In this document: piece after piece, positions 28,308-37,534 of the stretch
How the letters are laid out: the number at the start of each line of letters is the position of its first letter
Numbering within the stretch: position 1 is the stretch's first letter
Assembly: GCF_900205755.1 (NCBI RefSeq)
Contig: NZ_OANS01000001.1
Location: 434,001 to 498,000 of the forward strand
Length of the DNA stretch: 64,000 nucleotides
Source of the DNA: Polynucleobacter meluiroseus
GTDB taxonomy: Bacteria > Pseudomonadota > Gammaproteobacteria > Burkholderiales > Burkholderiaceae
Direction of reading: 5' to 3'
Program-made: the position numbers and the translations under genes
Notes under the pieces: generated by a model
What the model was told of the DNA's origin: nothing
What the model saw: the letters and a program-made list of their open reading frames with translations, nothing else
Databases searched by the model: none

Positions 28308-29054
28308 ATGCGTTTTGACGTTGTGAGCCTCTTTCCAGAAATGTTCTCAGCTCTAACGCAATGGGGCATTACTGGCCGAGCCTGCGAACAGGGTTTAGCC
28401 AGCGTCAACTTATGGAATCCGCGGGATTTTTGTACGGACCCACGCAAAACAGTCGATGATCGGGCTTATGGCGGCGGACCAGGGATGGTCATGATGGCCA
28501 AGCCCTTAGAGGGCACTCTTGCAGCCATCAAAGCAGCGCATCAGTCTCAAAGTGTTGTTTCTGGGCCTATTTGCCTATTGGCGCCACAAGGGGAGGTATT
28601 TTCGCAAAAGTTAGCCGCCGATATTCTGACGCGGGGTAATTTCACTTTTATTTGTGGTCGCTATGAAGCGGTAGATCAACGCTTTGTTGAGCGCAATGTG
28701 GATTTACAGCTTTCAATAGGCGATTTTGTGGTTTCTGGCGGGGAATTGCCTGCCATGAGCATGATGGATGCAGTCATTCGCCTTATTCCTGGAGCTTTGG
28801 GTGACGGCGAATCTGCTGTGCAAGATAGCTTTGTAAATGGTCTTTTGGATCATCCCCACTACACGCGCCCGGAAATATACGAAAATTTATCCGTGCCAGA
28901 CGTGCTTTTAGGCGGACATCACGCTAAAATAGCGGACTGGCGTCGGCAAAAGTCTTTAGAGCTGACGTTGAAGCTTAGGCCCGATTTGATTCAAGTGGCC
29001 CGAGCAAATGGGTTGCTAACCCGGGAAGATGAGCAATTTCTTCGTACGCTGTGA
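28308..29054 (+). CDS. trmD: tRNA (guanine-N1)-methyltransferase TrmD
   Basis: Makes m1G37 next to the anticodon and prevents frameshifting. The trefoil-knot SPOUT motifs are clear: YGGGPGMVMM, CGRYEAVDQRFVE, LSIGDFVVSGGELPAM and the C-terminal GGHHAKIADWRR. The ATG at 28308 gives MRFDVVSLFPEMF, the standard start; an upstream in-frame start would run into rimM. Length is 248 residues. Confidence 0.96.
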   Translation: MRFDVVSLFPEMFSALTQWGITGRACEQGLASVNLWNPRDFCTDPRKTVDDRAYGGGPGMVMMAKPLEGTLAAIKAAHQSQSVVSGPICLLAPQGEVFSQKLAADILTRGNFTFICGRYEAVDQRFVERNVDLQLSIGDFVVSGGELPAMSMMDAVIRLIPGALGDGESAVQDSFVNGLLDHPHYTRPEIYENLSVPDVLLGGHHAKIADWRRQKSLELTLKLRPDLIQVARANGLLTREDEQFLRTL

Positions 29055-29180
29055 GTAATTTCAGTTTCGAATAAAGCGTTTTATTTTTGGTTTAGTGAAA
29101 TGGTATTAACTACATCCTCTGTCTGGTCCGCTGATGAAAGTCTCGGGATTAAACGCTGACAAGATGTTTAAGGATTGATT

Positions 29181-29579
29181 ATGAATTTGATAGAAAAAAT
29201 TGAGCAAGAAGAAATTGCTCGTCTTACAGCCAACAAAACGCTGCCAAGCTTTTCTCCTGGCGACACTGTTGTTGTCGGTGTAAACGTCGTTGAAGGTACA
29301 CGTAAGCGTACTCAAGCGTTTGAAGGCGTTGTGATTGCCAAGCGCAATCGCGGTCTCAATTCCAGCTTCATCGTGCGCAAGATTTCCTCTGGCGAAGGCG
29401 TTGAACGGACATTCCAAACTTATTCACCCTTGATCGCTGGTATCGAAGTGAAGCGTCGTGGTGATGTGCGTCGTGCCAAGTTGTATTACTTGCGCGATCG
29501 TTCAGGTAAATCTGCTCGTATTAAAGAGAAGTTGCCTGCACGTAAGGTAAAGACTGTAGATGCTCCAGCTGCTGAGTAA
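29181..29579 (+). CDS. rplS: 50S ribosomal protein L19
   Basis: Large-subunit protein at the 30S-50S interface. The sequence has [34 protein letters not shown] and the [24 protein letters not shown] region, all L19 hallmarks. The ATG at 29181 gives [11 protein letters not shown], the family start (an in-frame TTG lies 6 bases upstream). A 126-bp gap separates it from trmD, long enough for an additional promoter. A C-terminal extension after KLPARK reaches 132 residues. A good terminator follows. Confidence 0.96.
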   Translation: MNLIEKIEQEEIARLTANKTLPSFSPGDTVVVGVNVVEGTRKRTQAFEGVVIAKRNRGLNSSFIVRKISSGEGVERTFQTYSPLIAGIEVKRRGDVRRAKLYYLRDRSGKSARIKEKLPARKVKTVDAPAAE

Positions 29580-29598
29580 TTACGGCACCATAAAAAAG

Positions 29599-29622
29599 AA
29601 GGCGGCTTAGGTCGCCTTTTTT
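29599..29622 (+). terminator. Intrinsic terminator after rplS
   Basis: AAGGCGGC (29599-29606) pairs with GTCGCCTT (29611-29618; one G-U pair) around TTAG, with a T-run through 29622. It closes the rpsP-rimM-trmD-rplS operon. Confidence 0.8.
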
Positions 29623-29641
29623 ATTGTCCTAAAATAGCTTC

Positions 29642-30379
29642 ATGACTAAAACCGCGCAGCCAGAGCAACATCCAATCAATATTGGCGTGCCATTGCATTT
29701 TGATGCTGCGGGTGTTCCCATTGATCGCGTTTGTGCCGATCAACCTCAGGTAGCCGCAGCTTTATTAAGTGAGGCCGGCATCCAACATCGCTTTCAAAAT
29801 CCACCCGTTTGGCAGCCAGAAATTACGGATGAGAATCGCCATGTGATTGCGGCCGATATTATTTCTCAGCGCAAGGCGGCAGGCAAAGTTACTACGGCTG
29901 CAGTGCTAATTCCTTTGTTACTAAAGCCAGAGGGCTTAAGCGTGCTATTGACGCAAAGAACGGATCACTTGCACGATCATGCCGGTCAAATTAGTTTTCC
30001 AGGTGGCCGCATAGACCCAGAGGACAGCGGGCCAGATGATGCCGCTTTGCGAGAATCCGAGGAAGAGATCGGCTTGCAGCGGGAGAATGTCCGCATCGTT
30101 GGCCATCTCCCCCAATATTTAACAGTCTCGGGCTACAGCGTCACGCCAGTAGTGGGTTTTGTGCAACCTCAGTCAGAATATCCTCTAGATGCGTTCGAGG
30201 TAGCAGATATCTTTGAGGTTCCCTTGGGATTTTTGATGGATCCAGCCAACCATCAGGTGCGGGTGTGGCAGAGCGCCCAAGGCAGTCGCCGATTTTATTC
30301 CATGCCTTATGAGAATCGTTTTATCTGGGGAGCAACTGCAGGAATGTTACGAAACCTATATCATTTATTAAAAGTATGA
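29642..30379 (+). CDS. Nudix hydrolase, probable CoA pyrophosphatase (NudL-like)
   Basis: Probably hydrolyses CoA or its derivatives. The CoA-pyrophosphatase motif LTQRTDHLHDHAGQISFPGG (about residues 103-122) directly precedes a Nudix box ending REESEEEIGL-like RESEEEIGL (137-145). The spacing in the box has the insertion seen in this subfamily (GGRIDPEDSG). Length is 245 residues with an N-terminal extension relative to E. coli NudL. The stop overlaps the next gene (CobD/CbiB-like) by 4 bp. Confidence 0.85.
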   Translation: MTKTAQPEQHPINIGVPLHFDAAGVPIDRVCADQPQVAAALLSEAGIQHRFQNPPVWQPEITDENRHVIAADIISQRKAAGKVTTAAVLIPLLLKPEGLSVLLTQRTDHLHDHAGQISFPGGRIDPEDSGPDDAALRESEEEIGLQRENVRIVGHLPQYLTVSGYSVTPVVGFVQPQSEYPLDAFEVADIFEVPLGFLMDPANHQVRVWQSAQGSRRFYSMPYENRFIWGATAGMLRNLYHLLKV

Positions 30380-31335
30380 CTTTCTTTTCTATCCTCTTCG
30401 CCCTCATAGCCGAGCAGTATCGTCCGGTAACGGCTAGTCATTGGATTCGGCGTATCAGCATCCGTTGGCTAGATTGGGTTGCTGGTGAATTTGGTGGTAA
30501 GACTGAGGCAGGTGCCAGCCCAATTGGCGCTAGGCTGGCCTGTTTGGTAGCGCTCATTCTGCCGACCTTTTTTGTCTTTGGTGTTTATGTCACTTGCATG
30601 TTGACTTATCCCATCTTGGCATTTCTGTGGAATGTACTCATCGCCTATTTGTTCTTCGGCTTTCGGCAATTTAGCCACTCCTTTACTTTGGTACACGAAG
30701 CAATTAAGTGCCATGATTTGCCTGGCGCCCGTGTGGCGCTGATGGAGTGGTATGGCCCCGAATTGGATGCGACCAACTTGAGTGAAACCGATGTGATTTC
30801 TTTGGCGCTTGAACGCGCCATCTTAGATTCTCATCACCATGTGTTCGGTGTTTTGTTTTGGTTTTTAATGCCGATGGGCCCAGCAGGAATGGTGTTGTAT
30901 CGCTTGGCATTTACTGCGGCACAGCGTTGGTCTGAAAAAGGGGACTTTAATTTAAGTGAAGCCGCCCGTCATTTTTTCTATGTCTTAGATTGGATCCCTG
31001 CGCGCATCACCGCAATTGGCTTTGCCGTTGTAGGCAATTTTGAAGGTGCCGTTTATTCTTGGCGCCACCTGACCTCCAAGTGGTCGGATACTCTTTCTGC
31101 AGTAATCTTAGCCTCCGGTAGCGGCGCCTTGGGTGTCCGTCTTGGTGAGCCCCTGAGTGCGCCTGATAGCAATCAAGCATTGCTGATGGCGGAAGCAGGT
31201 GAGCCAGTGATTTATGAAGTGGGCTCAGAACCCAATGAGCGTGCGATGCGCTCCGCAGTGGGCTTAGTTTGGCGTTTGGTTATCGTTTGGATGGCTTTAT
31301 TGTTAATGACGACCACCGCTCTTTGGCTTGGCTAA
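30376..31335 (+). CDS. CobD/CbiB-family membrane protein
   Basis: Multi-pass inner-membrane protein resembling adenosylcobinamide-phosphate synthase CobD/CbiB and the related AmpE. Visible segments are FSILFALIAEQYRPV at the N-terminus, the central DLPGARVALMEWYGPELDATNLSETDVI (quoted as ARVALMEWYG and LSETDVISLALER), FWFLMPMGPAGMVLYRL and the late VLDWIPARITAIGFAVVGNF. No cobalamin genes surround it, so a cobalamin role is not supported by context; the family label is the safest statement. Length is 319 residues. It overlaps the Nudix gene by 4 bp upstream and the converging rsgA by 56 bp downstream. Confidence 0.72.
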   Translation: MTFFSILFALIAEQYRPVTASHWIRRISIRWLDWVAGEFGGKTEAGASPIGARLACLVALILPTFFVFGVYVTCMLTYPILAFLWNVLIAYLFFGFRQFSHSFTLVHEAIKCHDLPGARVALMEWYGPELDATNLSETDVISLALERAILDSHHHVFGVLFWFLMPMGPAGMVLYRLAFTAAQRWSEKGDFNLSEAARHFFYVLDWIPARITAIGFAVVGNFEGAVYSWRHLTSKWSDTLSAVILASGSGALGVRLGEPLSAPDSNQALLMAEAGEPVIYEVGSEPNERAMRSAVGLVWRLVIVWMALLLMTTTALWLG

Positions 31336-32293
31336 TCCCCTGAATTTGCGTATCTGCAGTTTTTGAGTCTGAGCGTAACTGCCTAAAGAGTGCCAGCCTT
31401 TCCGGAGCAATTTCACCGCGGTCAACAGCTGCTCGAACGGCGCAATCCGGCTCAGTCTGATGTGCGCAATTATGAAAATGGCATTGGCCAAGCAGATCTT
31501 TGAATTCTCTAAAGGCATGCTCGAGCTCACTGACAGACATATGCGCTAAGCCAAATTCTTGAAACCCTGGAGAATCAATGAGGGCGCCCAGTTTGCCATT
31601 GGCGCCCCGACCCCAAGCCTCAGGTAATTCAAAATAGCGACAAGCGGTAGTGGTGTGTTTGCCCGTATCGAGGCGCACCGAGTATTCTTGTGTAAGGGCA
31701 GCGGCATTAGGTACCCAGGCATTGAGTAGGCTCGATTTACCCATGCCCGATTGACCAACAAACACCGAGACCTTGCCTTGAATGGCTGCTTGTAAAGCTT
31801 GAATCGATTCAGCGTCAAATTTGGCAGAGACCTCACTCACTGGGTAGCCCATGCGAGCATAGGGCGCGATGATTTTCCGAGCATGCTCGAGATTGTCTTT
31901 GAGGTCGCATTTGTTCAATAAGATATGCAAGCCAATTTGATTGGCTTCGGCTGCCACCACAGCTCTGCCCAAAAGATCGGGGGAGAACGCTGGTTGTGTA
32001 GCAAGCACTACTAATATTTGATCTACGTTTGAAGCGATCAACTTACTTTTAAATGCATCTGAGCGATAGAGCAGATTCTCTCGAGGCTCAATCCGAATAA
32101 TGCGTGCCTGATTAAGAGACGTCATCTCAATGAGGAGTCGATCCCCAACTGCGCCAATATGTTGCTTTGCTGGGGTACTAACCTGAATTAACTCACCCGC
32201 TGGGGATTCATGACCGCGCTCATCCTTTACCAAGCGCTGCGCTAAATAGTGCCTTCCATAAGAAGCAGTCAATAGCGCATGTAGTTGTTCCAT
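31280..32293 (-). CDS. rsgA: Ribosome small-subunit GTPase RsgA
   Basis: Circularly permuted GTPase that checks late 30S assembly. N-terminal OB-fold (GAVGDRLLIEM), then G4 NKCD (127-130) placed before the P-loop GQSGMGKSS (180-188), which is the permuted order. A zinc-knuckle with CHFHNCAH and a further cysteine closes the protein. The ATG at 32293 (MEQLHALLTASYGRHY) is preferred over a TTG two codons upstream; length is 337 residues. Its last 56 bases are antisense to the end of the CobD/CbiB-like gene. The M48 protease gene upstream ends 6 bases away, suggesting cotranscription. Confidence 0.92.
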   Translation of the reverse strand: MEQLHALLTASYGRHYLAQRLVKDERGHESPAGELIQVSTPAKQHIGAVGDRLLIEMTSLNQARIIRIEPRENLLYRSDAFKSKLIASNVDQILVVLATQPAFSPDLLGRAVVAAEANQIGLHILLNKCDLKDNLEHARKIIAPYARMGYPVSEVSAKFDAESIQALQAAIQGKVSVFVGQSGMGKSSLLNAWVPNAAALTQEYSVRLDTGKHTTTACRYFELPEAWGRGANGKLGALIDSPGFQEFGLAHMSVSELEHAFREFKDLLGQCHFHNCAHQTEPDCAVRAAVDRGEIAPERLALFRQLRSDSKTADTQIQGISQAKERWSSLTIKPSKR

Positions 32294-32299
32294 CGCCAA

Positions 32300-33550
32300 T
32301 TAAGTTAAGCGTTTCAGGTTCGCAATACGTAGTGGGGCAGGGGGGTGCGAACTATAAAAAGCCGTATAGATTGGATCGGGAGTTAAGGTCGACGCATTAT
32401 CTTGATACAACTTTACTAGCGCGGAAATCAAATCATTCGCAGAAGATTTTTCAGCTGCAAAACCATCCGCTTCATATTCATGTTTACGTGAGCTTAGACT
32501 GGAAAGAGGCGTTAGGAAGAAGCTAAATACCGGTGCAACTAGCATAAATAGGGCTAATGCAAGACCGCCGTTGTACCCACTGGGATTGGGCATGACACCA
32601 AGGCCAGAGTAAAACCAGGGTTGCGCACTGACCCACCCCAGAATGGCAAACATGGCAAAGCTCATGGCAAATGAAACCAGTAGCCGTTTACGAATGTGAT
32701 TGCATTTGTAGTGACCTAGCTCATGCGCCAAGACCGCTTCAACCTCACCTGGATTTAGTTTTTCAATTAAGGTATCAAAGAAGACGATCCGCTTGGCTTT
32801 ACCCATACCAGCAAAAAAGGCGTTGCCATGAGCACTTCGCTTGCTGCCATCCATGACAAAGAGACCTTGGCTGGCGAAGTCACAGCGCGTTAAGAGGGCT
32901 TCTATTTGGGTTTTGAGGGCGCCCTCTTCAAGTGCTTGAAATTTATTGAAAATCGGCGCAATCACACTAGGAAAAATCCACTGCATCAGCAAACTAAAGA
33001 CAGACAGCACGCCCCAAGCCCAAAGCCACCAGAAATCACCCGCTCGGGCCATGAGACTTAAAACGATCCACAGCAACGGAATGCCAATCACGGCCCCCAG
33101 TCCAGCGCCTTTAACCATGTCACTAAAAAACAGAGATTTAGTCATGCGATTAAAGCCAAAGCGCTCTTCGAGAGAAAATTGTTTGTACCAAGAGAAGGGT
33201 AGATCAATCACGCCAGAGATCAAAACAATCGAGATCAACAAGGCGATCTGTTGCACAATGCCAGGTCCCAATGATTCCAGAAGGAAGGTGTTGAGGATTT
33301 GCAAGCCCCCGAGGAGCGTAAACCCAATTAGAACGATGGCGCCCAAGCCACTCTCTAAAATACCAAGTTGGAGTTTGGCGACAGTGTAATCAGCGGCTTT
33401 TTGATGGTCAGCCAAAGTAATTTGACTGGCAAACTCGGCAGGCACGCTAACGCGATGCTTGGCGACGAAGCGGATTTGACGTTGGGCGAGCCAGTAGCGC
33501 AAGCCAAAGCTGGCAATGAAGGCAATGAGGAAGATGATTGTGAAAGTCAT
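32300..33550 (-). CDS. M48-family (Ste24-type) membrane metallopeptidase
   Basis: Integral-membrane zinc protease of the Ste24/CAAX-prenyl-protease group. The zinc motif HELGH is at residues 276-280 in [13 protein letters not shown], and the third ligand lies in [13 protein letters not shown]. Several hydrophobic helices surround it (around 3-20, 66-88, 98-118, 150-168, 175-195 and two after the HELGH). [17 protein letters not shown] and [16 protein letters not shown] are typical for the family. Length is 416 residues. Prenylated substrates are not expected in bacteria, so a general quality-control role is inferred. It is divergent from orn (15 bp apart) and precedes rsgA. Confidence 0.88.
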   Translation of the reverse strand: MTFTIIFLIAFIASFGLRYWLAQRQIRFVAKHRVSVPAEFASQITLADHQKAADYTVAKLQLGILESGLGAIVLIGFTLLGGLQILNTFLLESLGPGIVQQIALLISIVLISGVIDLPFSWYKQFSLEERFGFNRMTKSLFFSDMVKGAGLGAVIGIPLLWIVLSLMARAGDFWWLWAWGVLSVFSLLMQWIFPSVIAPIFNKFQALEEGALKTQIEALLTRCDFASQGLFVMDGSKRSAHGNAFFAGMGKAKRIVFFDTLIEKLNPGEVEAVLAHELGHYKCNHIRKRLLVSFAMSFAMFAILGWVSAQPWFYSGLGVMPNPSGYNGGLALALFMLVAPVFSFFLTPLSSLSSRKHEYEADGFAAEKSSANDLISALVKLYQDNASTLTPDPIYTAFYSSHPPAPLRIANLKRLT

Positions 33551-33565
33551 GAGATCATTATAGAT

Positions 33566-34165
33566 ATGAACGAAATAACGAATTCACTAAGCACGACACC
33601 CGCTGAAAAAACAGCTCCAGCAAGCGAGCGCCTCGTTTGGGTTGATATGGAAATGTCCGGTTTAGACCCTGAAAAAGAGCGCATTTTAGAAATTGCCATC
33701 ATCGTGACCGATGCGCACCTCAATACGATTGCTACTGCCCCTGTTTGGGTGGTTCACCAAGACGATGTGGTGTTGGATGCAATGGACTCCTGGAACAAGG
33801 GTACCCACGGGCGTTCGGGTCTGATTGATAAGGTCAAAGCCTCCACTTTGGACGAGTCAACAGCCGAAGCAGAATGTATTGCTTTTCTCAAGCAATACAT
33901 TAAGGCGGGTATCTCACCGATGTGTGGCAATACGATCGGTCAAGATCGGCGCTTCCTGGCGAAATACATGCCCAAGTTAGAGGCTTATTTTCATTATCGG
34001 AATATCGATGTTTCGACGCTTAAAGAACTTTGCAAACGCTGGCACCCTGAATTAGTCAAAGGCTTTACTAAAAACCAGGCGCATACCGCCTTAGCGGATA
34101 TTGAAGAATCTATTGAAGAGCTGAAGTACTACCGCGACAAGTTTATTGTCCCGCTCCCGCAATAA
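33566..34165 (+). CDS. orn: Oligoribonuclease
   Basis: 3'-5' exonuclease that degrades di- and short oligoribonucleotides, the last step of RNA decay and of c-di-GMP (pGpG) turnover. DEDDh motifs: [23 protein letters not shown] region, [16 protein letters not shown], and [14 protein letters not shown] with the final His/Asp pair. The ATG at 33566 gives 199 residues; upstream in-frame codons overlap the divergent M48 gene and are not family sequence. The N-terminal 25 residues are longer than in E. coli. Confidence 0.95.
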   Translation: MNEITNSLSTTPAEKTAPASERLVWVDMEMSGLDPEKERILEIAIIVTDAHLNTIATAPVWVVHQDDVVLDAMDSWNKGTHGRSGLIDKVKASTLDESTAEAECIAFLKQYIKAGISPMCGNTIGQDRRFLAKYMPKLEAYFHYRNIDVSTLKELCKRWHPELVKGFTKNQAHTALADIEESIEELKYYRDKFIVPLPQ

Positions 34166-34170
34166 GGGGA

Positions 34171-34794
34171 TTATTTCTTTAAAGCGCTTTTTGGTCTAAA
34201 GGCCTTAATGACAGCTTCATTCGTTTCAATATACGGCCCACCAATCAGGTCGATGCAGTAGGGAACAGCGGCAAAGATTCCTGGGGTGATGACTTTGCCA
34301 TCGTCATTCTTGAGGCCCTCTAAAGTTTCTTGGATGGCCTTGGGTTGTCCAGGCAGATTCATAATGAGGGCAGCGTGACCCTCAATCTCCCGTATTACTG
34401 CAGTTTGCCGAGAAAGAATGGCGGTGGGTACAAAACGTAAGCTAATTTGCCGCATTTGCTCGCCAAATCCGGGCATCTCCCGCGTTCCAGCGGCGATGGT
34501 GGCCTCAGGGGTGACATCGCGCCGCGAAGGGCCTGTACCGCCTGTGGTGAGGACTAAATCGCAGCCTAACTGATCCACCAGTTCAATAATGGTGCTGGTA
34601 ATGATTTCCTGTTCATCGGCAATTAAGCGTTCATGAAAAACACTGGGTGTGAGTAGTGCGTTTTGGAGCCAAGATTGCAGCGCAGGAATGCCTTCATCCA
34701 CATAGACCCCCTGACTTGCCCGATCAGAAATGGAGATTAGGCCAATTTTGATTTCATTGGGAGTGGAGCGATTCCAAGCGTCGATATGCTTCAT
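34171..34794 (-). CDS. mogA: Molybdopterin adenylyltransferase (MogA/MoaB)
   Basis: Adenylates molybdopterin before molybdate insertion by MoeA. Hallmarks: IGLISISDRASQGVYVDEG, LVLTTGGTGPSRRDVTPEAT and NLPGQPKAIQETLEG. Length is 207 residues, similar to E. coli MogA (195). It is separated from the moaA-mobA-moeA run at 40.4-43.5 kb by about 6 kb. It converges on orn 5 bp away, and its start overlaps the longest reading of pmbA. Confidence 0.92.
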   Translation of the reverse strand: MKHIDAWNRSTPNEIKIGLISISDRASQGVYVDEGIPALQSWLQNALLTPSVFHERLIADEQEIITSTIIELVDQLGCDLVLTTGGTGPSRRDVTPEATIAAGTREMPGFGEQMRQISLRFVPTAILSRQTAVIREIEGHAALIMNLPGQPKAIQETLEGLKNDDGKVITPGIFAAVPYCIDLIGGPYIETNEAVIKAFRPKSALKK

Positions 34795-34821
34795 GACGAT
34801 ATTCTAGCTATTATTGAGGGC

Positions 34822-36168
34822 ATGTTTACATATACACCCAATCAGTTTGAAGAAATTATTGAATTCATGCTCGCTGAAGCGCGCCTCAAAGGGGCTTCGG
34901 ATGCCATTGCGGAGATCTCCGAGGGGCAGGGCCTCTCAGTAACCGTACGCAAGGGCGAAGTTGAGACGATCGAGCAGAGTCTGGACAAGCAAGTCGGCGT
35001 GACGGTCTTTCTTGGACACCATCGCGGCAATGCCAGCACGAGTGATTTTTCTAAAGACTCCTTACGAGCAACTGTAGAGGCCGCTTATCACATCGCCCAG
35101 CATACGGCAGAGGATTTATTTGCTGGCCCTGCTGAAAAAGAACTGCTTGAAAAGCATCCACTGGACTTGGATTTATTTCATCCCTGGGAGCTAGATTCCG
35201 CTACCGCAATTGATATCGCCCGCGCATCTGAAGGTGCGGCATTTGCAGTGAGTAAGCAAATTAAAAATAGCGATGGCGCCTCCGTATCAACTCACCACGC
35301 GCATTTCAAAATGGGAACCACGCAAGGCTTTATGGGGGGTTATCCCTTTTCTCGTCATTACATTTCTTGCGCACCCATTGCGAGTGAGCTGGGTAAAAAA
35401 GGGCTAATGCAAAGAGATGACTGGTACTCCAGCTCACGCAACCCCCAAGAATTAGCTGATCCAGCCGCCATTGGTCAATATGCTGCACAGCGTGCGCTGT
35501 CTCGCTTAAATGCACGTTCACTAACTACCCGCCGTTGCCCAGTGATTTTTGAAGCCCCCTTAGCTGCGGGCCTATTGGGTGGACTGGTGCAGGCTGTCTC
35601 GGGTGGCGCGCTGTACCGCCGCTCAAGCTTTTTATTGGACAGCTTGGGTAAACAGGTATTGCCAAAGCACATCAGCCTCTTTGAAAATCCCCATCTCAAA
35701 TCCTTGACTGGTAGTGCTCCGTTCGATGAGGAGGGCGTGAAGACGTCTGCTCGTACGGTAGTGGATAAAGGCATTCTTGAGGGCTACTTCTTATCCACTT
35801 ACTCAGCCAGAAAGCTGGGCATGAAAACCACAGGCAATGCTGGTGGTTCGCATCATCTGAATTTAAGCAGCACTAAGACGCCTCGAGGCGGCCTACCTGC
35901 GCTACTAAAAGCAATGGGTAAAGGTTTGCTAGTCACTGAACTAATGGGTCAGGGCGTAAATTACGTGACTGGTGATTACTCGCGCGGGGCTTTTGGTTAT
36001 TGGGTTGAGAATGGCGAGATTCAGTATCCAGTCGAGGGAATAACGATCGCCGGAAATCTCAAGGAGATGCTGTTAGATATTCAGATGATCGGTAGTGACT
36101 CACTCATTCGCGGCACTAAAGAAACTGGTTCGATCTTGATTGGATCGATGACCGTCGGCGGAAATTAA
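34822..36168 (+). CDS. pmbA: Metallopeptidase PmbA/TldE
   Basis: Partner subunit of the TldD/TldE peptidase that processes modified peptides and degrades unfolded short proteins; TldE itself lacks the zinc site. Evidence: SDAIAEISEGQGLSVTVRKGEVETIE (quoted in part: LSVTVRKGEVETIE), the domain with SSTKTPRGGLPALLKAMGKGLLVTELMG (in part: GKGLLVTELMGQGVN), DYSRGAFGYWVENGEI and the C-terminal GSILIGSMTVGG. No HExxxH is present, as expected. Start: ATG at 34822 (MFTYTPNQFEEI) is favoured; an ATG at 34786 would overlap the divergent mogA start by 9 bp. TldD is not in this window. Confidence 0.9.
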   Translation: MFTYTPNQFEEIIEFMLAEARLKGASDAIAEISEGQGLSVTVRKGEVETIEQSLDKQVGVTVFLGHHRGNASTSDFSKDSLRATVEAAYHIAQHTAEDLFAGPAEKELLEKHPLDLDLFHPWELDSATAIDIARASEGAAFAVSKQIKNSDGASVSTHHAHFKMGTTQGFMGGYPFSRHYISCAPIASELGKKGLMQRDDWYSSSRNPQELADPAAIGQYAAQRALSRLNARSLTTRRCPVIFEAPLAAGLLGGLVQAVSGGALYRRSSFLLDSLGKQVLPKHISLFENPHLKSLTGSAPFDEEGVKTSARTVVDKGILEGYFLSTYSARKLGMKTTGNAGGSHHLNLSSTKTPRGGLPALLKAMGKGLLVTELMGQGVNYVTGDYSRGAFGYWVENGEIQYPVEGITIAGNLKEMLLDIQMIGSDSLIRGTKETGSILIGSMTVGGN

Positions 36169-36181
36169 TTCTTTAGATTAA

Positions 36182-36205
36182 GGAGCGCGAAATTATTTGC
36201 GCTCC
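36182..36205 (-). terminator. Stem-loop at the convergent pmbA/folA junction
   Basis: GGAGCGC (36182-36188) pairs with GCGCTCC (36199-36205) around a 10-base AT-rich loop that contains the folA stop codon. No strong T-run follows on either strand, so it is a weak terminator or 3'-end hairpin for both genes. Confidence 0.35.
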
Positions 36206-36681
36206 AGCGTTACGAAACTAAAGTGAATCTCACCTTCTGAACTTGGGGTGCGCTCTACCTCTTGCCACTGCGCTGGGTTAGGAACTTCAAAGAAGGTATC
36301 GCCACCCTCTACATCCATCTCAATTTCAGTCAGGTAAAGGCGGTCTGCTTTAGCAAAAGCCTGAGTAAATATTTGCTCACCGCCGATGACAAAAACACGG
36401 GGGACTTCGCTCAAGCTATTGAGGGCAGCGTCTAATGAATCTACGACTTCAGCACCAGTGAGTTGCAGATCGGGATTGCGACTAATGACAATATTGCGCC
36501 GTCCAGGCAATGGCCGACCAATGGACTCCCAAGTCTTGCGACCCATAATTACAGGATGACCCATAGTCACTTTTTTGAAAAACTGCAGGTCAGCAGAGAT
36601 CTTCCAAGGCATTTGGTTATCACGACCGATGACATGGTTGCGCGAACGGGCAACGATCATGGAAATAGCAGGCTGAGTCAT
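36193..36681 (-). CDS. folA: Dihydrofolate reductase
   Basis: NADPH-dependent reduction of dihydrofolate, regenerating the cofactor used by the adjacent thyA. ISMIVARSRNHVIGRDNQMPWKISADL (in part: VIGRDNQMPWKISADL) is the substrate-binding start; GRKTWESIGRPLPGRRNIV carries the NADPH-binding region. Length is 162 residues (E. coli 159). It starts 10 bp after thyA on the same strand, the common thyA-folA pairing. Confidence 0.96.
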   Translation of the reverse strand: MTQPAISMIVARSRNHVIGRDNQMPWKISADLQFFKKVTMGHPVIMGRKTWESIGRPLPGRRNIVISRNPDLQLTGAEVVDSLDAALNSLSEVPRVFVIGGEQIFTQAFAKADRLYLTEIEMDVEGGDTFFEVPNPAQWQEVERTPSSEGEIHFSFVTLERK

Positions 36682-36691
36682 ATCGGTTTTC

Positions 36692-37486
36692 TTAAATAGC
36701 TACTGGAGCTTTAATGTGGGGATGAGATTGATAGCCTTCGATCTCAAAATCTTCAATTTCATAATCAAAGATTGAATCGGGCTTACGTAAGATACGCAAC
36801 TTTGGCAGGGGAAAGAATTCCCTAGACAGTTGGAGATCCACTTGCTCTAAATGATTGCTATACAAATGGCAATCACCACCCGTCCAAACAAAGTCACCCA
36901 CCTCAAGATTGCATTGCTGCGCCACCATGTGGGTGAGCAGGGCATAGCTAGCAATATTGAACGGAACGCCTAAAAAGATGTCTGCACTGCGTTGATAGAG
37001 CTGGCAGGACAATTTCCCCTCAGCCACATAAAACTGAAACAAGGCATGACAAGGGGCCAAAGCCATGCGCGGAATATCGGCTACGTTCCAAGCCGACACA
37101 ATAATGCGGCGTGAGTCTGGATTGTTTTTAATGGTCGAGATGACCTCAGAAATTTGATCAATATGAGCGCCATTGGGAGCCGGCCAAGAACGCCACTGGT
37201 AACCATAAATTGGGCCTAGATCACCGTCGGGAGCAGCCCACTCATTCCAAATAGAAACGCCGCGCTCTTTTAACCAGTTATTGTCAGTGCTTCCCTTGAG
37301 AAACCACAGCAATTCCAAAATGATGGATTTGAGATGGAGCTTCTTGGTGGTTACCATCGGAAAGCCATCCGCTAAATTAAAGCGCATTTGGTGTCCGAAT
37401 AAGGAGATGGTGCCCGTACCCGTTCTATCAGACTTTTTAACGCCCTTAGCGAGCACTTCCTTCATTAGGTCATGGTATTGATGCAT
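36692..37486 (-). CDS. thyA: Thymidylate synthase
   Basis: Methylates dUMP to dTMP with methylenetetrahydrofolate. Length is 264 residues, identical to E. coli ThyA, and the nucleophile is also C146 ([13 protein letters not shown]). [17 protein letters not shown], the folate-contact [12 protein letters not shown] and [18 protein letters not shown] are present. It leads the thyA-folA operon, 48 bp downstream of the ferredoxin-NADP reductase gene on the same strand. Confidence 0.97.
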   Translation of the reverse strand: MHQYHDLMKEVLAKGVKKSDRTGTGTISLFGHQMRFNLADGFPMVTTKKLHLKSIILELLWFLKGSTDNNWLKERGVSIWNEWAAPDGDLGPIYGYQWRSWPAPNGAHIDQISEVISTIKNNPDSRRIIVSAWNVADIPRMALAPCHALFQFYVAEGKLSCQLYQRSADIFLGVPFNIASYALLTHMVAQQCNLEVGDFVWTGGDCHLYSNHLEQVDLQLSREFFPLPKLRILRKPDSIFDYEIEDFEIEGYQSHPHIKAPVAI

Positions 37487-37534
37487 GGTTCTTGGCTATT
37501 TAAAAATGTAAGGAAGGGTTGGAATAGATAGAGC

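Noticed and set aside
32946..33389. 147-codon plus-strand frame inside the M48 protease gene
   Set aside because: Antisense to a protease with a clear HELGH site; basic and Ser/Pro-rich like other shadows here.
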